Made by a program: the position numbers and the translations under genes
The notes under the pieces: generated by a model
The model's input: only the letters and a program-made list of their open reading frames with translations
Databases searched by the model: none
What the model was told of the DNA's origin: nothing
Source: Usitatibacter palustris
GTDB lineage: Bacteria > Pseudomonadota > Gammaproteobacteria > Burkholderiales > Usitatibacteraceae
Direction of reading: 5' to 3'
DNA length: 64,000 bases
Assembly (NCBI RefSeq): GCF_013003985.1
Contig: NZ_CP053073.1
Coordinates: 1,116,001 to 1,180,000 of the forward strand
Part shown: positions 1 to 8,902 of the stretch, piece after piece
Numbering within the stretch: the first letter of the stretch is position 1
Layout of the letters: every line of letters begins with the position of its first letter

Positions 1-1857
1 AACGAACCCAAACGAATCGCCGCACTCTCGGGCATCAGCGCGCTCGCCGCGGGCGACTCGCACACGCTCGTGCTCGAGTCCAACGGCGGCGTGCAGTCGT
101 GGGGCGCCAACGATTCGGGACAACTGGGCAGCGGCAACACCGCGAATCGCTCGTCGCCCGGATTCGTGAACGGACTGACCAGCGTGACCCGGATCGCCGC
201 GGGCGGCGCGCACTCGCTCGCGTTGCGCACCGACGGCACCGTGTGGGCGTGGGGCAGCAACTACTCGGGCCAGCTCGGAGATGGCACCAACACCGACCGG
301 CTGGTGCCGGTGCAAGTCCCGGGACTGACGGGCGTCGTTTCCATCGCGGCGGGCAGCTCTTCGTCGTTCGCGATTCGCCAGGACGGCACCGTGTGGGCGT
401 GGGGCGCGAACTACACCGGGCAGCTCGGCGACGGCGAAGGCTTCGAGCAAGTGCGTCCGGTGCAAGTCACCGGCGTGCGTGGCGTGGCCGAAGTCACCGG
501 CGGCAGTGTCCACGGCCTGGCGCGCACGACCGACGGCGCCGTGTACGCATGGGGTTTCAGTCCGGATGGACGCGTCGGCGACGGCACGGTCGCCACGCGG
601 CTCTCGCCGGTGGTCGTCCTGCGCGAAGGCGGCGCGGGTTCGATCGAAGCGAACAACTGGTTCCTCGATCTCGACCCGGCGGTGGCCACGAGCATTCCGG
701 GCGATAAGGTTCCGGTGTTCCTGCTGGTGACGTCGCGCGGGGGTGCCACGCTCGATGCGAACGTTCGCGCGCGCGCCTCCGACGTCGGCACCAACGCGAG
801 CTACTTCGTTTTCGTCGTTGCGCCGCAAGCATCGGTGCTCGGTGCCACGAGCTCGATGAAAGTCGTGGGCTACGCGAAGCGCCGCGACGGCAAGGCGGAT
901 CCCGTGCCGTGCGTGCTCGCGCAATTGAATTCGAACGGCCAGTTGCAGCAGGTCAGTGCCTCGAGCCTCGCGGCCCTGCTCTCGGGGACGCTCACCGCGC
1001 AGGGCCAGACGGTCGCGGTGCTCAACAGTGCCAGCACGGCGCAACTGACGGGCTCGACGGTCTACGTCGGCTACGGCACGAACGCCGCCGCGATGCTCAA
1101 CAGCGGCACGAACCGCAGCGTGGTCTCGGTTCCGGGCAGCGTCGAGTGCAAGCCGCAGCCGCCGCAAACGGGCTGGTGGTGGAACACGGCGGAGGGCGGC
1201 CGGGGCTACTCGATCGAGCAGCAGGGCAACAACCTCTTCATGGCGGCGTACTTCTACGAAGCCGACGGCCGCGCGACGTGGCTGGTTGCCTCCGGTCCTT
1301 CGTCGATCGATGGTTCGCTCTTCACCGCGCCCCTGTATCGCTGCACCGGCGGCGTGACGCTCGCGGGCGCGTACAAGACCAACAACTGCACGGCCAACGG
1401 TTCGGTGACGCTCGGGTTCACGAGCGCCTCGACGGGAACGATGGTCTGGCCGGGTGGCAACGTCGCGATCGAGCGCTTCGACATCGTGCCCGGGGGCCTC
1501 GCCGCCGCGCCGCAGGCCGGCGTTCCGGAGAGCGGCTGGTGGTGGAGTGCGGCCGAGAACGGCCGCGGCTTCTTCATCGAATGGCAGAACGGGTCGGCCA
1601 ACATCGCGGGCTACATGTACGACGATGCCGGCAATCCCATCTGGTACATCACGGTCGCGCCGACGCCGACCGCGCTCGCGCTCAACAGCACCTGGTGGCA
1701 GTACGCCAACGGACAGACGCAGGGCGGCCCGTACAAGGCGCCGACGCAGGTGAACGGCAACGTCGGGCCGACGACCATCCAGTTCCACGATACGACGACC
1801 GCCACGATGACGATGCCCGGCGGCCGGCAGGTGCCGCTCACGCGCTTCCGTTTCTGA
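1..1857 (+). CDS. RCC1-repeat protein with tandem GWWW C-terminal domains (5' end outside window)
   Basis: The frame is open from the first base, so the N-terminus and any signal peptide lie upstream of the window. The first ~190 residues are RCC1-type repeats: I see WGANDSGQLG, WGSNYSGQLG, WGANYTGQLG and a degenerate WGFSPDGRVG, which normally build a beta-propeller. A ~130-residue linker domain follows, with a DVG...YFVFVVAP...CVLAQLN signature. It is followed by two copies of a ~121-residue domain beginning GWWWNTAEGGRGYSIE (near 1171) and GWWWSAAENGRGFFIE (near 1534). The protein ends in LTRFRF. The same linker-plus-two-domain module recurs in the genes at 1914 and 8903. RCC1 repeats are established protein-interaction folds; a secreted or surface location is inferred from the paralogue at 8903, which has a signal peptide. 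I know of no named function for the GWWW domain. Confidence 0.85.
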   Translation, partial: NEPKRIAALSGISALAAGDSHTLVLESNGGVQSWGANDSGQLGSGNTANRSSPGFVNGLTSVTRIAAGGAHSLALRTDGTVWAWGSNYSGQLGDGTNTDRLVPVQVPGLTGVVSIAAGSSSSFAIRQDGTVWAWGANYTGQLGDGEGFEQVRPVQVTGVRGVAEVTGGSVHGLARTTDGAVYAWGFSPDGRVGDGTVATRLSPVVVLREGGAGSIEANNWFLDLDPAVATSIPGDKVPVFLLVTSRGGATLDANVRARASDVGTNASYFVFVVAPQASVLGATSSMKVVGYAKRRDGKADPVPCVLAQLNSNGQLQQVSASSLAALLSGTLTAQGQTVAVLNSASTAQLTGSTVYVGYGTNAAAMLNSGTNRSVVSVPGSVECKPQPPQTGWWWNTAEGGRGYSIEQQGNNLFMAAYFYEADGRATWLVASGPSSIDGSLFTAPLYRCTGGVTLAGAYKTNNCTANGSVTLGFTSASTGTMVWPGGNVAIERFDIVPGGLAAAPQAGVPESGWWWSAAENGRGFFIEWQNGSANIAGYMYDDAGNPIWYITVAPTPTALALNSTWWQYANGQTQGGPYKAPTQVNGNVGPTTIQFHDTTTATMTMPGGRQVPLTRFRF

Positions 1858-1913
1858 GCCTGCGCGTGAGAACGGTTTGCAGGAAGAGTCCGGATTCCAG
1901 AAAGGACCGAGTC

Positions 1914-3584
1914 ATGCGCGCGCACACATCCTGGTCATCACGCTTCACCTCCCTGGCGGCCATGCTCGTGCTGGGCGTGGCGGCGCTCGTGCAATCGGCG
2001 GAGGCGGCGAGCATCAAGGGGAAGATCGGCGCCAAGTTCAACGACGGCTCCGGCTTCGACGCCGAGTTCGACTGCAGCTTCGCCAGTGGCGTGAGCGGCG
2101 CATGCACGGGCAACCTGCGGATCACCGAGCATCCCGAGGGGTGCTCGAATTCGATCACGCTCAACGGCACGATGGCCCTCATCGGGCTCGACCTCTCGCA
2201 GCCCGGCCCGATCTCGGGCCAGTTCCAGCATACCGAGCCCGATTTCAACCTCATCCACAACCCCAACGGAACCTGTGGGGCGACCTGGAATCCCTCCAAT
2301 AGCTGGAGCGAGCCCTTCACGGGCACGTGGAACGGAACGACGGCGTCGATCAGCTTCACCGCGCCGGAGTCCCACGAGGGCGTGAACTACACGATCACGG
2401 GCGGCTTCACGCTCGAGGCGGACCCGCCGTTTCCGATGACGGTGACCAGCCAGATCGACGCGGTGAGCGCGACCGCGCAGGCCGCGATCCAGTTCCGGCC
2501 GCAGGACGTCGGAACCTCCTCGAACGTGTACGTCTTCGCCCTCGCGCCGGCCACGCGCGTGCAAGGGGTCACGGCGACCACGTTGAAGGTCGGTACCGCC
2601 AAGCGCGCCGACGGATTCAAGACCGACGCGGTGCCCTGCGTGCTCGCGCAACTCAACCAGGCGGGGCAGCTGACGGCGGCGTCGGCTTCATCGCTCATCG
2701 CGTACAGCAGCGGCGTTCTCTCGGCGTCCGGCCAGTCGGTCGCGATCCTGAACAACGTCGCCACACCCGGCGTCTCAGGCGCGACGATGTTCGTCGGCTA
2801 CGGAACGAGCTCGGGCGGCATGATCAACGACGGCATCAACCGCGCCGCGGTCACGGTCCCCGGCGCGGTCGAATGCCGACCCGAAGCGCCGCAGACCGGA
2901 TGGTGGTGGAACACGGCCGAGGGCGGGCGCGGCTACTCGATCGAGCGCCAGGGCCGGAACATCTTCATGGCGGCGTATTTCTACGACGCATCGGGCCGCG
3001 CGACCTGGCAGGTTGCGTCGGGTCCGACGACGCTCGAGGGCGCGCTGTTCACCGCGCCGCTCTACACCTGTTCGGGTGGCGTGACGCTCGCCGGCGCGTA
3101 TCGCGCGAACAGTTGCGCCACGGCGGGCAACGTCACGCTCGCGTTCAACACAGCGAGCACCGGCACGATGATCTGGCCGGGCGGAACCGTGGGCATCGAG
3201 CGCTTCAACATCGTGGCCAACGGCCTCACGACCGCACCGCTGGCGAACCAGCCGGAGAACGGCTGGTGGTGGAGTGCGGCGGAGAACGGCCGCGGCTTCT
3301 TCATCGAGTGGCAGGGCGGTACCGCCGATATCGCGGGCTACATGTACGACGATGCGGGCAATCCCATCTGGTACATCACCGTGATCAGTACCCCGAACCC
3401 GCTCGCCATGAACGGCGCGTGGTGGCAATTCGCCAACGGCATGACGCAATCGGGGCCGTATCGCGCGGCGACGCGCACGAACGACAACGTGGGTGCCGCG
3501 ACGATCCAGTTCACGAGCGCGACCGCCGCGACGATGACGCTTCCCGGCGGGCGGCAGATCCCGCTCACGCGCTTCCGCTTCTAG
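1914..3584 (+). CDS. Secreted protein with tandem GWWW C-terminal domains, paralogue of its neighbour
   Basis: The chosen ATG has an AAAGGA ribosome site 8 bases upstream and opens a clear Sec signal peptide (MRAHTSWSSRFTSLAAMLVL to SAEA, about 30 residues), giving 556 aa. The next ~150 residues form a beta-rich, Cys- and Asn-containing domain that I do not recognise. From about residue 180 the protein matches the C-terminal two thirds of the preceding gene: the linker with DVGTSSNVYVFALAP and CVLAQLNQAGQL, then GWWWNTAEGGRGYSIE (near 2898) and GWWWSAAENGRGFFIE (near 3261), ending LTRFRF. There are no RCC1 repeats, so the shared module has been attached to a different N-terminal domain. It lies 56 bp after the previous gene and is probably co-transcribed. 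Function unknown; surface or periplasmic location is inferred from the signal peptide. Confidence 0.85.
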   Translation: MRAHTSWSSRFTSLAAMLVLGVAALVQSAEAASIKGKIGAKFNDGSGFDAEFDCSFASGVSGACTGNLRITEHPEGCSNSITLNGTMALIGLDLSQPGPISGQFQHTEPDFNLIHNPNGTCGATWNPSNSWSEPFTGTWNGTTASISFTAPESHEGVNYTITGGFTLEADPPFPMTVTSQIDAVSATAQAAIQFRPQDVGTSSNVYVFALAPATRVQGVTATTLKVGTAKRADGFKTDAVPCVLAQLNQAGQLTAASASSLIAYSSGVLSASGQSVAILNNVATPGVSGATMFVGYGTSSGGMINDGINRAAVTVPGAVECRPEAPQTGWWWNTAEGGRGYSIERQGRNIFMAAYFYDASGRATWQVASGPTTLEGALFTAPLYTCSGGVTLAGAYRANSCATAGNVTLAFNTASTGTMIWPGGTVGIERFNIVANGLTTAPLANQPENGWWWSAAENGRGFFIEWQGGTADIAGYMYDDAGNPIWYITVISTPNPLAMNGAWWQFANGMTQSGPYRAATRTNDNVGAATIQFTSATAATMTLPGGRQIPLTRFRF

Positions 3585-3597
3585 GACAATGGCCCTC

Positions 3598-6500
3598 ATG
3601 AAGACAACCCGTCCCGCGCGCATGCTTCGCCTCCTCGCCGCCATCGCCCTGGCGGCGATGCCGTTCCACGGAGCCGCCCAGCCGAAGGCGGCGGCGCCGG
3701 CCGCGGCCGAGATCGCGAGCCTCGATGGCAAGGGCGAGTTCCGCGAGGTCTCGCAGCTCGCGTGGAAGCCCGCGGCGGTGAAGCAGTCGCTGTTCGCGAC
3801 CAACTACGTGCGCACCGGCGACGGCAGCCGCATGGGCATCCTCTTCCCCGATCGCACGCAGTTGCGGCTCGCGCCCAACAGCACGCTGCAGATCAAGGAG
3901 ACGGCGGGCACGAAGGACGCCGCGACCACGATCAACCTCAACTCGGGCCGCAGCTGGGTGCAGTCGAAGACCGCTCCCAAGGGCCTGATCATGGAAACGC
4001 CCTCGGCGCTCGCGGCGATCCGCGGCACCGATTGGGAAATGGCGGTCGATGCGGAAGGCCGCGCAACGCTTTCCGTGTTCAGCGGTGAAGTGGAGTTCTA
4101 CAACGAGCATGGCCGCGTGCTGGTCGCGCGCAACGAACAGGCGCTCGCCGAGAAGGGCAAGGCGCCGGTCAAGCTGCTGCTCAATACATCGCGCAAGCGC
4201 ATCCAGTGGGTGTCGTCGATCACGGTCGATCCGAATCGCTACACCGGACCGGGTTCGCCGCTGCTGGTGAAGGCCGACGAGCACCTCTTCAATGGCGATA
4301 CCGCTTCGGCCCGCAAGGTGCTCGAAGACGGCGCGCGGCAGTATCCCGACGACGCGCGCTTTCCGGCGGCGTTGTCGCGGCTCGCTTCGTTCGAAGACGA
4401 ACCGGAGCGCGCGATCGCCATTGCCCGCGAGGCCGTGGCGAAGGGGCCCAACAGCGTCGAAGCGCTGCTGGCACTCGGTGACGCGGAGCGACTCGAAGGC
4501 CAGGCGCGCGCTGCAGGGAGCGCGTATGCGCGTGCGATCGAAGTGGCGGCCAATGACGCGCGCGGCTACCAGGGCGCGGGCATCATCGAAGGCGAACGCG
4601 AGAACGTCGGTCGCGCGCGCGTGCTCTTCGAGAAGGCGCTCGCACTCGATCCGTCGAGCCCGTCGCACCTGGCGGAGCTCGGCACGCTCGAATCCTTTGC
4701 CGGCAACTTCGCGCGCGCGAAGGAGCTGCTGCAGAAAGCCGTCGCGGAGAAGCCCGATCACTACGTCGCCTGGACGGGCCTGGGCGTTCTCGGCCTCAAG
4801 ACCGGCGACATCCCGGCCGCGCATGAAGCGCTGCTGAAGGCCACGCTCGTCGAGCCGCGCTACGCCCGCGCGCACCTGTACATCGCGGCCACGTGGTACG
4901 CGCAGGAGCGCGTCGATGCCGCGCTCGAAGCGCTGCGCCGTGCCGCCGAGCTCGATCCGCGCGATCCGATGCCGTACCTGCTCGCGAGCATCATCCATGT
5001 CGACCGCATCGAATACGCGCTCGCCGCCGAGCAGGCGAGGGAAGCGCTGGTGCGCATGCCCAACCTCAAGTCGGCGAACCAGATCGCCGACAACCAGAAG
5101 GGCATCGCGAACGTCGGCACCGCGCTCGCCTCGCTCGGCCTCGAGTCGTGGTCGCGCAGCCTCGCGCAGGATTCGTACATGCCGTTCTGGGGCGGGAGCC
5201 ATCTCTTTCTCGCCGATCGCTATCCGGGCGAGTTCAACAAGCGCTCCGAGCTGATCCAGGGCTTCGTCACCGACCCGCTCGTGTTCGGCGCCTCGAACCG
5301 CTTCCAGACCCTGTTCGCCGCGCCCGGCCATCACGCGACGGCCTCGATTCGCTACGGCCACAGCGACGACTTCAGCGTGATCGAACCGGTGATCACGTTG
5401 AACGGCTACATCGCCTCGCCGCGGCCGATGTCGTACTTCATCGAAGGCATCGAGACGCGCGTCGATTCGGGCAACGCGATCTTCGATGGCTCCGCGCGCA
5501 CGATCACGGCGGCCTTCGGCTTCCGCCCGACGCACGAGCTCTCCGCGTTCCTGTACTTCAATCGCCTGTCCGCGGACGTGGACCTCGGGAGCATCTCGAA
5601 CTTCGGCACCGCCGGCGTCACGCGCGAGAACCAGACGATCGTCGGCGACATCTCGCGGCTCGATGCGGGACTGCGCTACGCACCCACCGCCGATACGAGC
5701 TGGTGGCTCAAGGCCGGCGGCAGCCGCGAGGATTCGAAGCTCGACACCGTGCTGTCGCTCGAGCTCTTCAACGTCGCGACCCTCAAGCAGGACCAGCACT
5801 TCCAGCAGGAGCCGACGACCAGCGACGTGGCACTGCGCACGACGACCGTGGCGTGGAAGGGCTGGGAGCTCACCGCCGGTGCGGAAACCTCGCGCAAGAA
5901 AGATCCACGGCATCTCGTGCGCGACGAAGGCCTGCACCTGCCGGCCAATCCCGTGAACCAGGAAGCGCTCGACCAGGAAGACCGCGACCGCACCGACATC
6001 GTCTACGCGCACGCGCGCTGGAAGGGCGAGCGCGCGACGGCCGAGGTGGGTCTCGCATGGCGCGAGCACACGAAGGACCGCGACATCCTCGCCACACTCC
6101 CGGGCGGCATCATCACCGCGACCGAGAACTACAACCGCCGCGGATGGGATCCGGCGCTGGGCGGCACGTATCGCACCGGCGAAGCGTCGCTGCTTCGCGC
6201 CGCCTGCCGCCAGTGGCTGCGGCCGATCGGTCTCGACACGCTGATGCCCATCGCGATCGCCGGCATTCCGCTCGACGACCAGCTCGTGCTCGGCGGCGGC
6301 GAGTTGAAGCAGTGCAACGCCGCGTGGCAGTGGAACGTGCGGCGCGACCTCTTCGTCGTTGCCGACGTGGGCGAGAGCCGCGTGGAGAACCTCGTCTCGC
6401 CGCTCGACGGCCCGCTCAACACGAGCGGCGACACCACGAACCTCGACCGCCTGCGCAATCGCGTGATCACGCCGCCCGCCACGCCCGATCGTCTCGAGCA

Positions 6501-6912
6501 AATCCCGATCTACAGCGAAGGCCGTGTGCGCAAGGCGCACGTCGGCCTCGAATCGATCGTGTCGCCGGCGTTCGCGGTGCGCGCCCACTACACCTTCAGC
6601 GATTCGAAGAACACGAACTCGCTGCCGTTGTTCTCGGGCAAGGAGATCCCCTACGTCCCGCGCCACTACGTGAACCTCGGTTTCACCTGGACCATCGCGC
6701 CGCGCGTGTTCGTGACCACGATCGCGTCGAACCGGAGCAAGCGCTACGCCGATGAAGCGAACCTCGTCGTGCTGCCCCACGGGTGGGACGCGCAGGTGAC
6801 GCTGTTCACCGAGAGCGCGGACAAGCGCTGGGCGCTCGAGGTGTTTGGTGGCAATCTCTTCCGCAAGGAGGATTCCGACGTGTTCAGCGCCGTCGTGAGC
6901 TACCGGTTTTGA
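3598..6912 (+). CDS. FecR-domain / TPR / outer-membrane beta-barrel protein
   Basis: This is a protein of about 1104 aa with an unusual three-part layout. A signal peptide (about residues 1-25) is followed by a FecR-like domain (about 35-190: VRTGDGSRMGILFPDRTQLR, then SALAAIRGTDWEMAV and FSGEVEFYNEHG). About eight TPR-type helical repeats follow (about 230-500). A ~550-residue beta-strand-rich C-terminus ends VVSYRF with the terminal Phe typical of outer-membrane barrels. The second ATG is preferred because AGGAC lies 10 bases upstream; the ATG at 3589 has no spacing for a ribosome site. FecR domains are known from periplasmic signalling and cell-wall-type proteins. The stop codon overlaps the start of the CHASE2 adenylate cyclase gene, which implies translational coupling. 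An envelope role as sensor or scaffold is inference. Confidence 0.8.
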   Translation: MKTTRPARMLRLLAAIALAAMPFHGAAQPKAAAPAAAEIASLDGKGEFREVSQLAWKPAAVKQSLFATNYVRTGDGSRMGILFPDRTQLRLAPNSTLQIKETAGTKDAATTINLNSGRSWVQSKTAPKGLIMETPSALAAIRGTDWEMAVDAEGRATLSVFSGEVEFYNEHGRVLVARNEQALAEKGKAPVKLLLNTSRKRIQWVSSITVDPNRYTGPGSPLLVKADEHLFNGDTASARKVLEDGARQYPDDARFPAALSRLASFEDEPERAIAIAREAVAKGPNSVEALLALGDAERLEGQARAAGSAYARAIEVAANDARGYQGAGIIEGERENVGRARVLFEKALALDPSSPSHLAELGTLESFAGNFARAKELLQKAVAEKPDHYVAWTGLGVLGLKTGDIPAAHEALLKATLVEPRYARAHLYIAATWYAQERVDAALEALRRAAELDPRDPMPYLLASIIHVDRIEYALAAEQAREALVRMPNLKSANQIADNQKGIANVGTALASLGLESWSRSLAQDSYMPFWGGSHLFLADRYPGEFNKRSELIQGFVTDPLVFGASNRFQTLFAAPGHHATASIRYGHSDDFSVIEPVITLNGYIASPRPMSYFIEGIETRVDSGNAIFDGSARTITAAFGFRPTHELSAFLYFNRLSADVDLGSISNFGTAGVTRENQTIVGDISRLDAGLRYAPTADTSWWLKAGGSREDSKLDTVLSLELFNVATLKQDQHFQQEPTTSDVALRTTTVAWKGWELTAGAETSRKKDPRHLVRDEGLHLPANPVNQEALDQEDRDRTDIVYAHARWKGERATAEVGLAWREHTKDRDILATLPGGIITATENYNRRGWDPALGGTYRTGEASLLRAACRQWLRPIGLDTLMPIAIAGIPLDDQLVLGGGELKQCNAAWQWNVRRDLFVVADVGESRVENLVSPLDGPLNTSGDTTNLDRLRNRVITPPATPDRLEQIPIYSEGRVRKAHVGLESIVSPAFAVRAHYTFSDSKNTNSLPLFSGKEIPYVPRHYVNLGFTWTIAPRVFVTTIASNRSKRYADEANLVVLPHGWDAQVTLFTESADKRWALEVFGGNLFRKEDSDVFSAVVSYRF

Positions 6913-8900
6913 CGGCCAGGCGCCCCTCGGGGCTCCTCGCGCGCTACGTCGCCGCGGTCGGGCTCATGGTCTTCGCACTCTTCGCACTCCTCGCGCATAC
7001 CGACTACTGGCAGCGCCTCGAGTTCAAGGGCTTCGACGTGCTCTCGGTGGAAACCGCGCCGATGGCTTCGAAGTTCCCGGTCACCCTGGTCGGCATCGAC
7101 GAAAACTCGTTCGCGGAGATCGGCCGGCAGTGGCCCTGGCCGCGGGGGCTGCACGCGAAGCTGCTCGACCAGCTCGCCAGGGGCGGGGCGATGGTCGTGG
7201 TCTTCGACGTGCTCCTCTCCGAAGCATCGGTCGAGGCCGAAGACCAGGCGCTCGCGGCCGCGATCGCACGCCATGGCGGGGTCGTGCTCGTGTCCGACAA
7301 GGTCTACCAGGAGACGGCGTATGCGAAGCTGTGGTCGCGCGTCGATCCGCTGGAAGCGTTTCGCAAGGCCGGTGCGGCGAACGGGCTCGCGACCGTGCAG
7401 CCGGAGTCCGGGGACCAGGTCGTGCGCCGCCTGCCCGATGGCGACGACGTCCTCTGGCGCGAGGTCATCCGCAAGGTGAACAAGCTGCAGCCGGGGATGC
7501 TCGCCGAGCCCAATCCCCCGCCGGGTTCGTACATTCGCTATGCCGGCCCATACCGGACGTTCCCCTACGTTTCGTACTACCAGGCGCTCGAGGCCGACAA
7601 GATGCTGCCGGCCAACGCGTTTGCCGACCAGATCGTGATCGTCGGGCGCGACCTGAAGGCGTCGATCGACGCGGGTTTCACGCAGGCCGATATGTTCGCG
7701 ACACCTTTCGCCGAGCGAACGGGACTGCTCACGCCGGGCGTCGAGCTCCACGCGAATATCCTCGAGACGGTTCTGCGCAACGATCCGATCAAGCCCGCGC
7801 CGGCGTGGGCCCCGACTGCATTGCTGGCGCTCGTCGTTGTGTTGTGCGCCGTGCTGATGGCGCGGTGGCGGCCGCTGCTGAGCCTCGCGATCGCGCTGGG
7901 TCTCATCGGGCTGGTCGCTGCGCTCGCGTGGGTGCTTTTCGCGAAGCAGCTCACCTGGCTGCCGGTACTCGGTTCGATGGCGGCCATCACCACGATGTAT
8001 GTCGCGCTCGGTGGCCTCGGATTCTTCACCGAGCAGCATCGCAAGAACGAAGTGCGGCGCGCGTTCTCGCTCTATGTGTCGCCCGACGTGGTCGACCAGA
8101 TGCTCGCCAATCCCGAGAAGCTGAAGCTCGGCGGCGAGCGGCGCGAGGTCACCGTGCTGTTCACCGACCTCAAGGGCTTCACGACGCTTTCGGAAGCGCT
8201 CGGCGCGGTGCAGGTGACCGAGCTCATCACCGAGCATTTCACCCGCGCCTCGGCGATCGCCAAGCGCAACGGCGGCACGGTGACGCAGTTCATCGGCGAT
8301 GCGGTGATGGCGATCTGGAATGCACCGCTCGACGTGGCCAACCACGCCGCGCGCGCGGGGCAGGCGGCGCGCGAGATGCAGGCCGACATCGCGGCGATGC
8401 GCGCGGATCTCGTCGCACGCGGGTTGCCGGAGATCCACATGCGCATCGGTCTCAACACCTGCGTCGCCGTGGTCGGCAACCTGGGTGCGGCAGACCGCTT
8501 CAACTACACGGCGCTGGGCGACGGCGTGAATCTTTCCTCGCGCCTCGAGGGTGTCAACAAGCTCTTCGGCACCGGCATCCTGATGAGCGGCGAGACCGCC
8601 CGCGCGCAGGAGCCCGGCGCACCCTTGCGGCAGGTGGGCCGCGTGGTCGTGAAGGGCAAGAGCGAACCCGTGGACATCTTCACGTTCGACGACGACGCGA
8701 AGATCCGCGAGCTCACCGATGCCGCGTTCCTCCTGTATCGCGCGCGCGACTGGGACGGCGCCGAAGCGCAATGGCGCGCGATCCTCGCGTTGCGCGAGGG
8801 CGACGGCGTGGCGCGCCACTACCTCGACATGATTGCCGCCTTTCGAACCGATCCCCCAGCCGATGGCTGGGACTCCTCCGAATCCCTCGATAAGATGTAG
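6909..8900 (+). CDS. CHASE2-domain class III adenylate cyclase
   Basis: Predicted membrane enzyme making cAMP in response to an extracytoplasmic signal. An N-terminal helix (about 20-40) is followed by a periplasmic CHASE2 domain (about 40-290, with VTLVGIDENSFAEIG), three membrane helices (about 300-375) and a class III cyclase domain (about 410-590). Metal-binding Asp residues lie in LFTDLKGFT and QFIGDAVMAIW. The Lys of TDLKGF and the Asp of TALGDGVNLSSRLE are the residues that favour ATP over GTP in this family. The chosen start is TTG at 6909, because it overlaps the upstream stop (TTGA) and retains the first helix; ATG at 6966 is the alternative. Coupling to the FecR-TPR-barrel gene suggests that both serve one envelope-sensing pathway (inference). 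Confidence 0.88.
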   Translation: MTARRPSGLLARYVAAVGLMVFALFALLAHTDYWQRLEFKGFDVLSVETAPMASKFPVTLVGIDENSFAEIGRQWPWPRGLHAKLLDQLARGGAMVVVFDVLLSEASVEAEDQALAAAIARHGGVVLVSDKVYQETAYAKLWSRVDPLEAFRKAGAANGLATVQPESGDQVVRRLPDGDDVLWREVIRKVNKLQPGMLAEPNPPPGSYIRYAGPYRTFPYVSYYQALEADKMLPANAFADQIVIVGRDLKASIDAGFTQADMFATPFAERTGLLTPGVELHANILETVLRNDPIKPAPAWAPTALLALVVVLCAVLMARWRPLLSLAIALGLIGLVAALAWVLFAKQLTWLPVLGSMAAITTMYVALGGLGFFTEQHRKNEVRRAFSLYVSPDVVDQMLANPEKLKLGGERREVTVLFTDLKGFTTLSEALGAVQVTELITEHFTRASAIAKRNGGTVTQFIGDAVMAIWNAPLDVANHAARAGQAAREMQADIAAMRADLVARGLPEIHMRIGLNTCVAVVGNLGAADRFNYTALGDGVNLSSRLEGVNKLFGTGILMSGETARAQEPGAPLRQVGRVVVKGKSEPVDIFTFDDDAKIRELTDAAFLLYRARDWDGAEAQWRAILALREGDGVARHYLDMIAAFRTDPPADGWDSSESLDKM

Positions 8901-8902
8901 CC

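Noticed and set aside
909..1913. N-terminal extension of the second GWWW protein overlapping the first gene
   Set aside because: The extension is Arg-rich shadow sequence; the ATG at 1914 has a ribosome site and signal peptide.
3565..6780. 1071-codon open frame antisense to the FecR-TPR-barrel gene
   Set aside because: Arg/His/Val-rich translation without domains; it mirrors the real gene's third-base GC bias. The plus-strand product has a signal peptide, FecR and TPR motifs.
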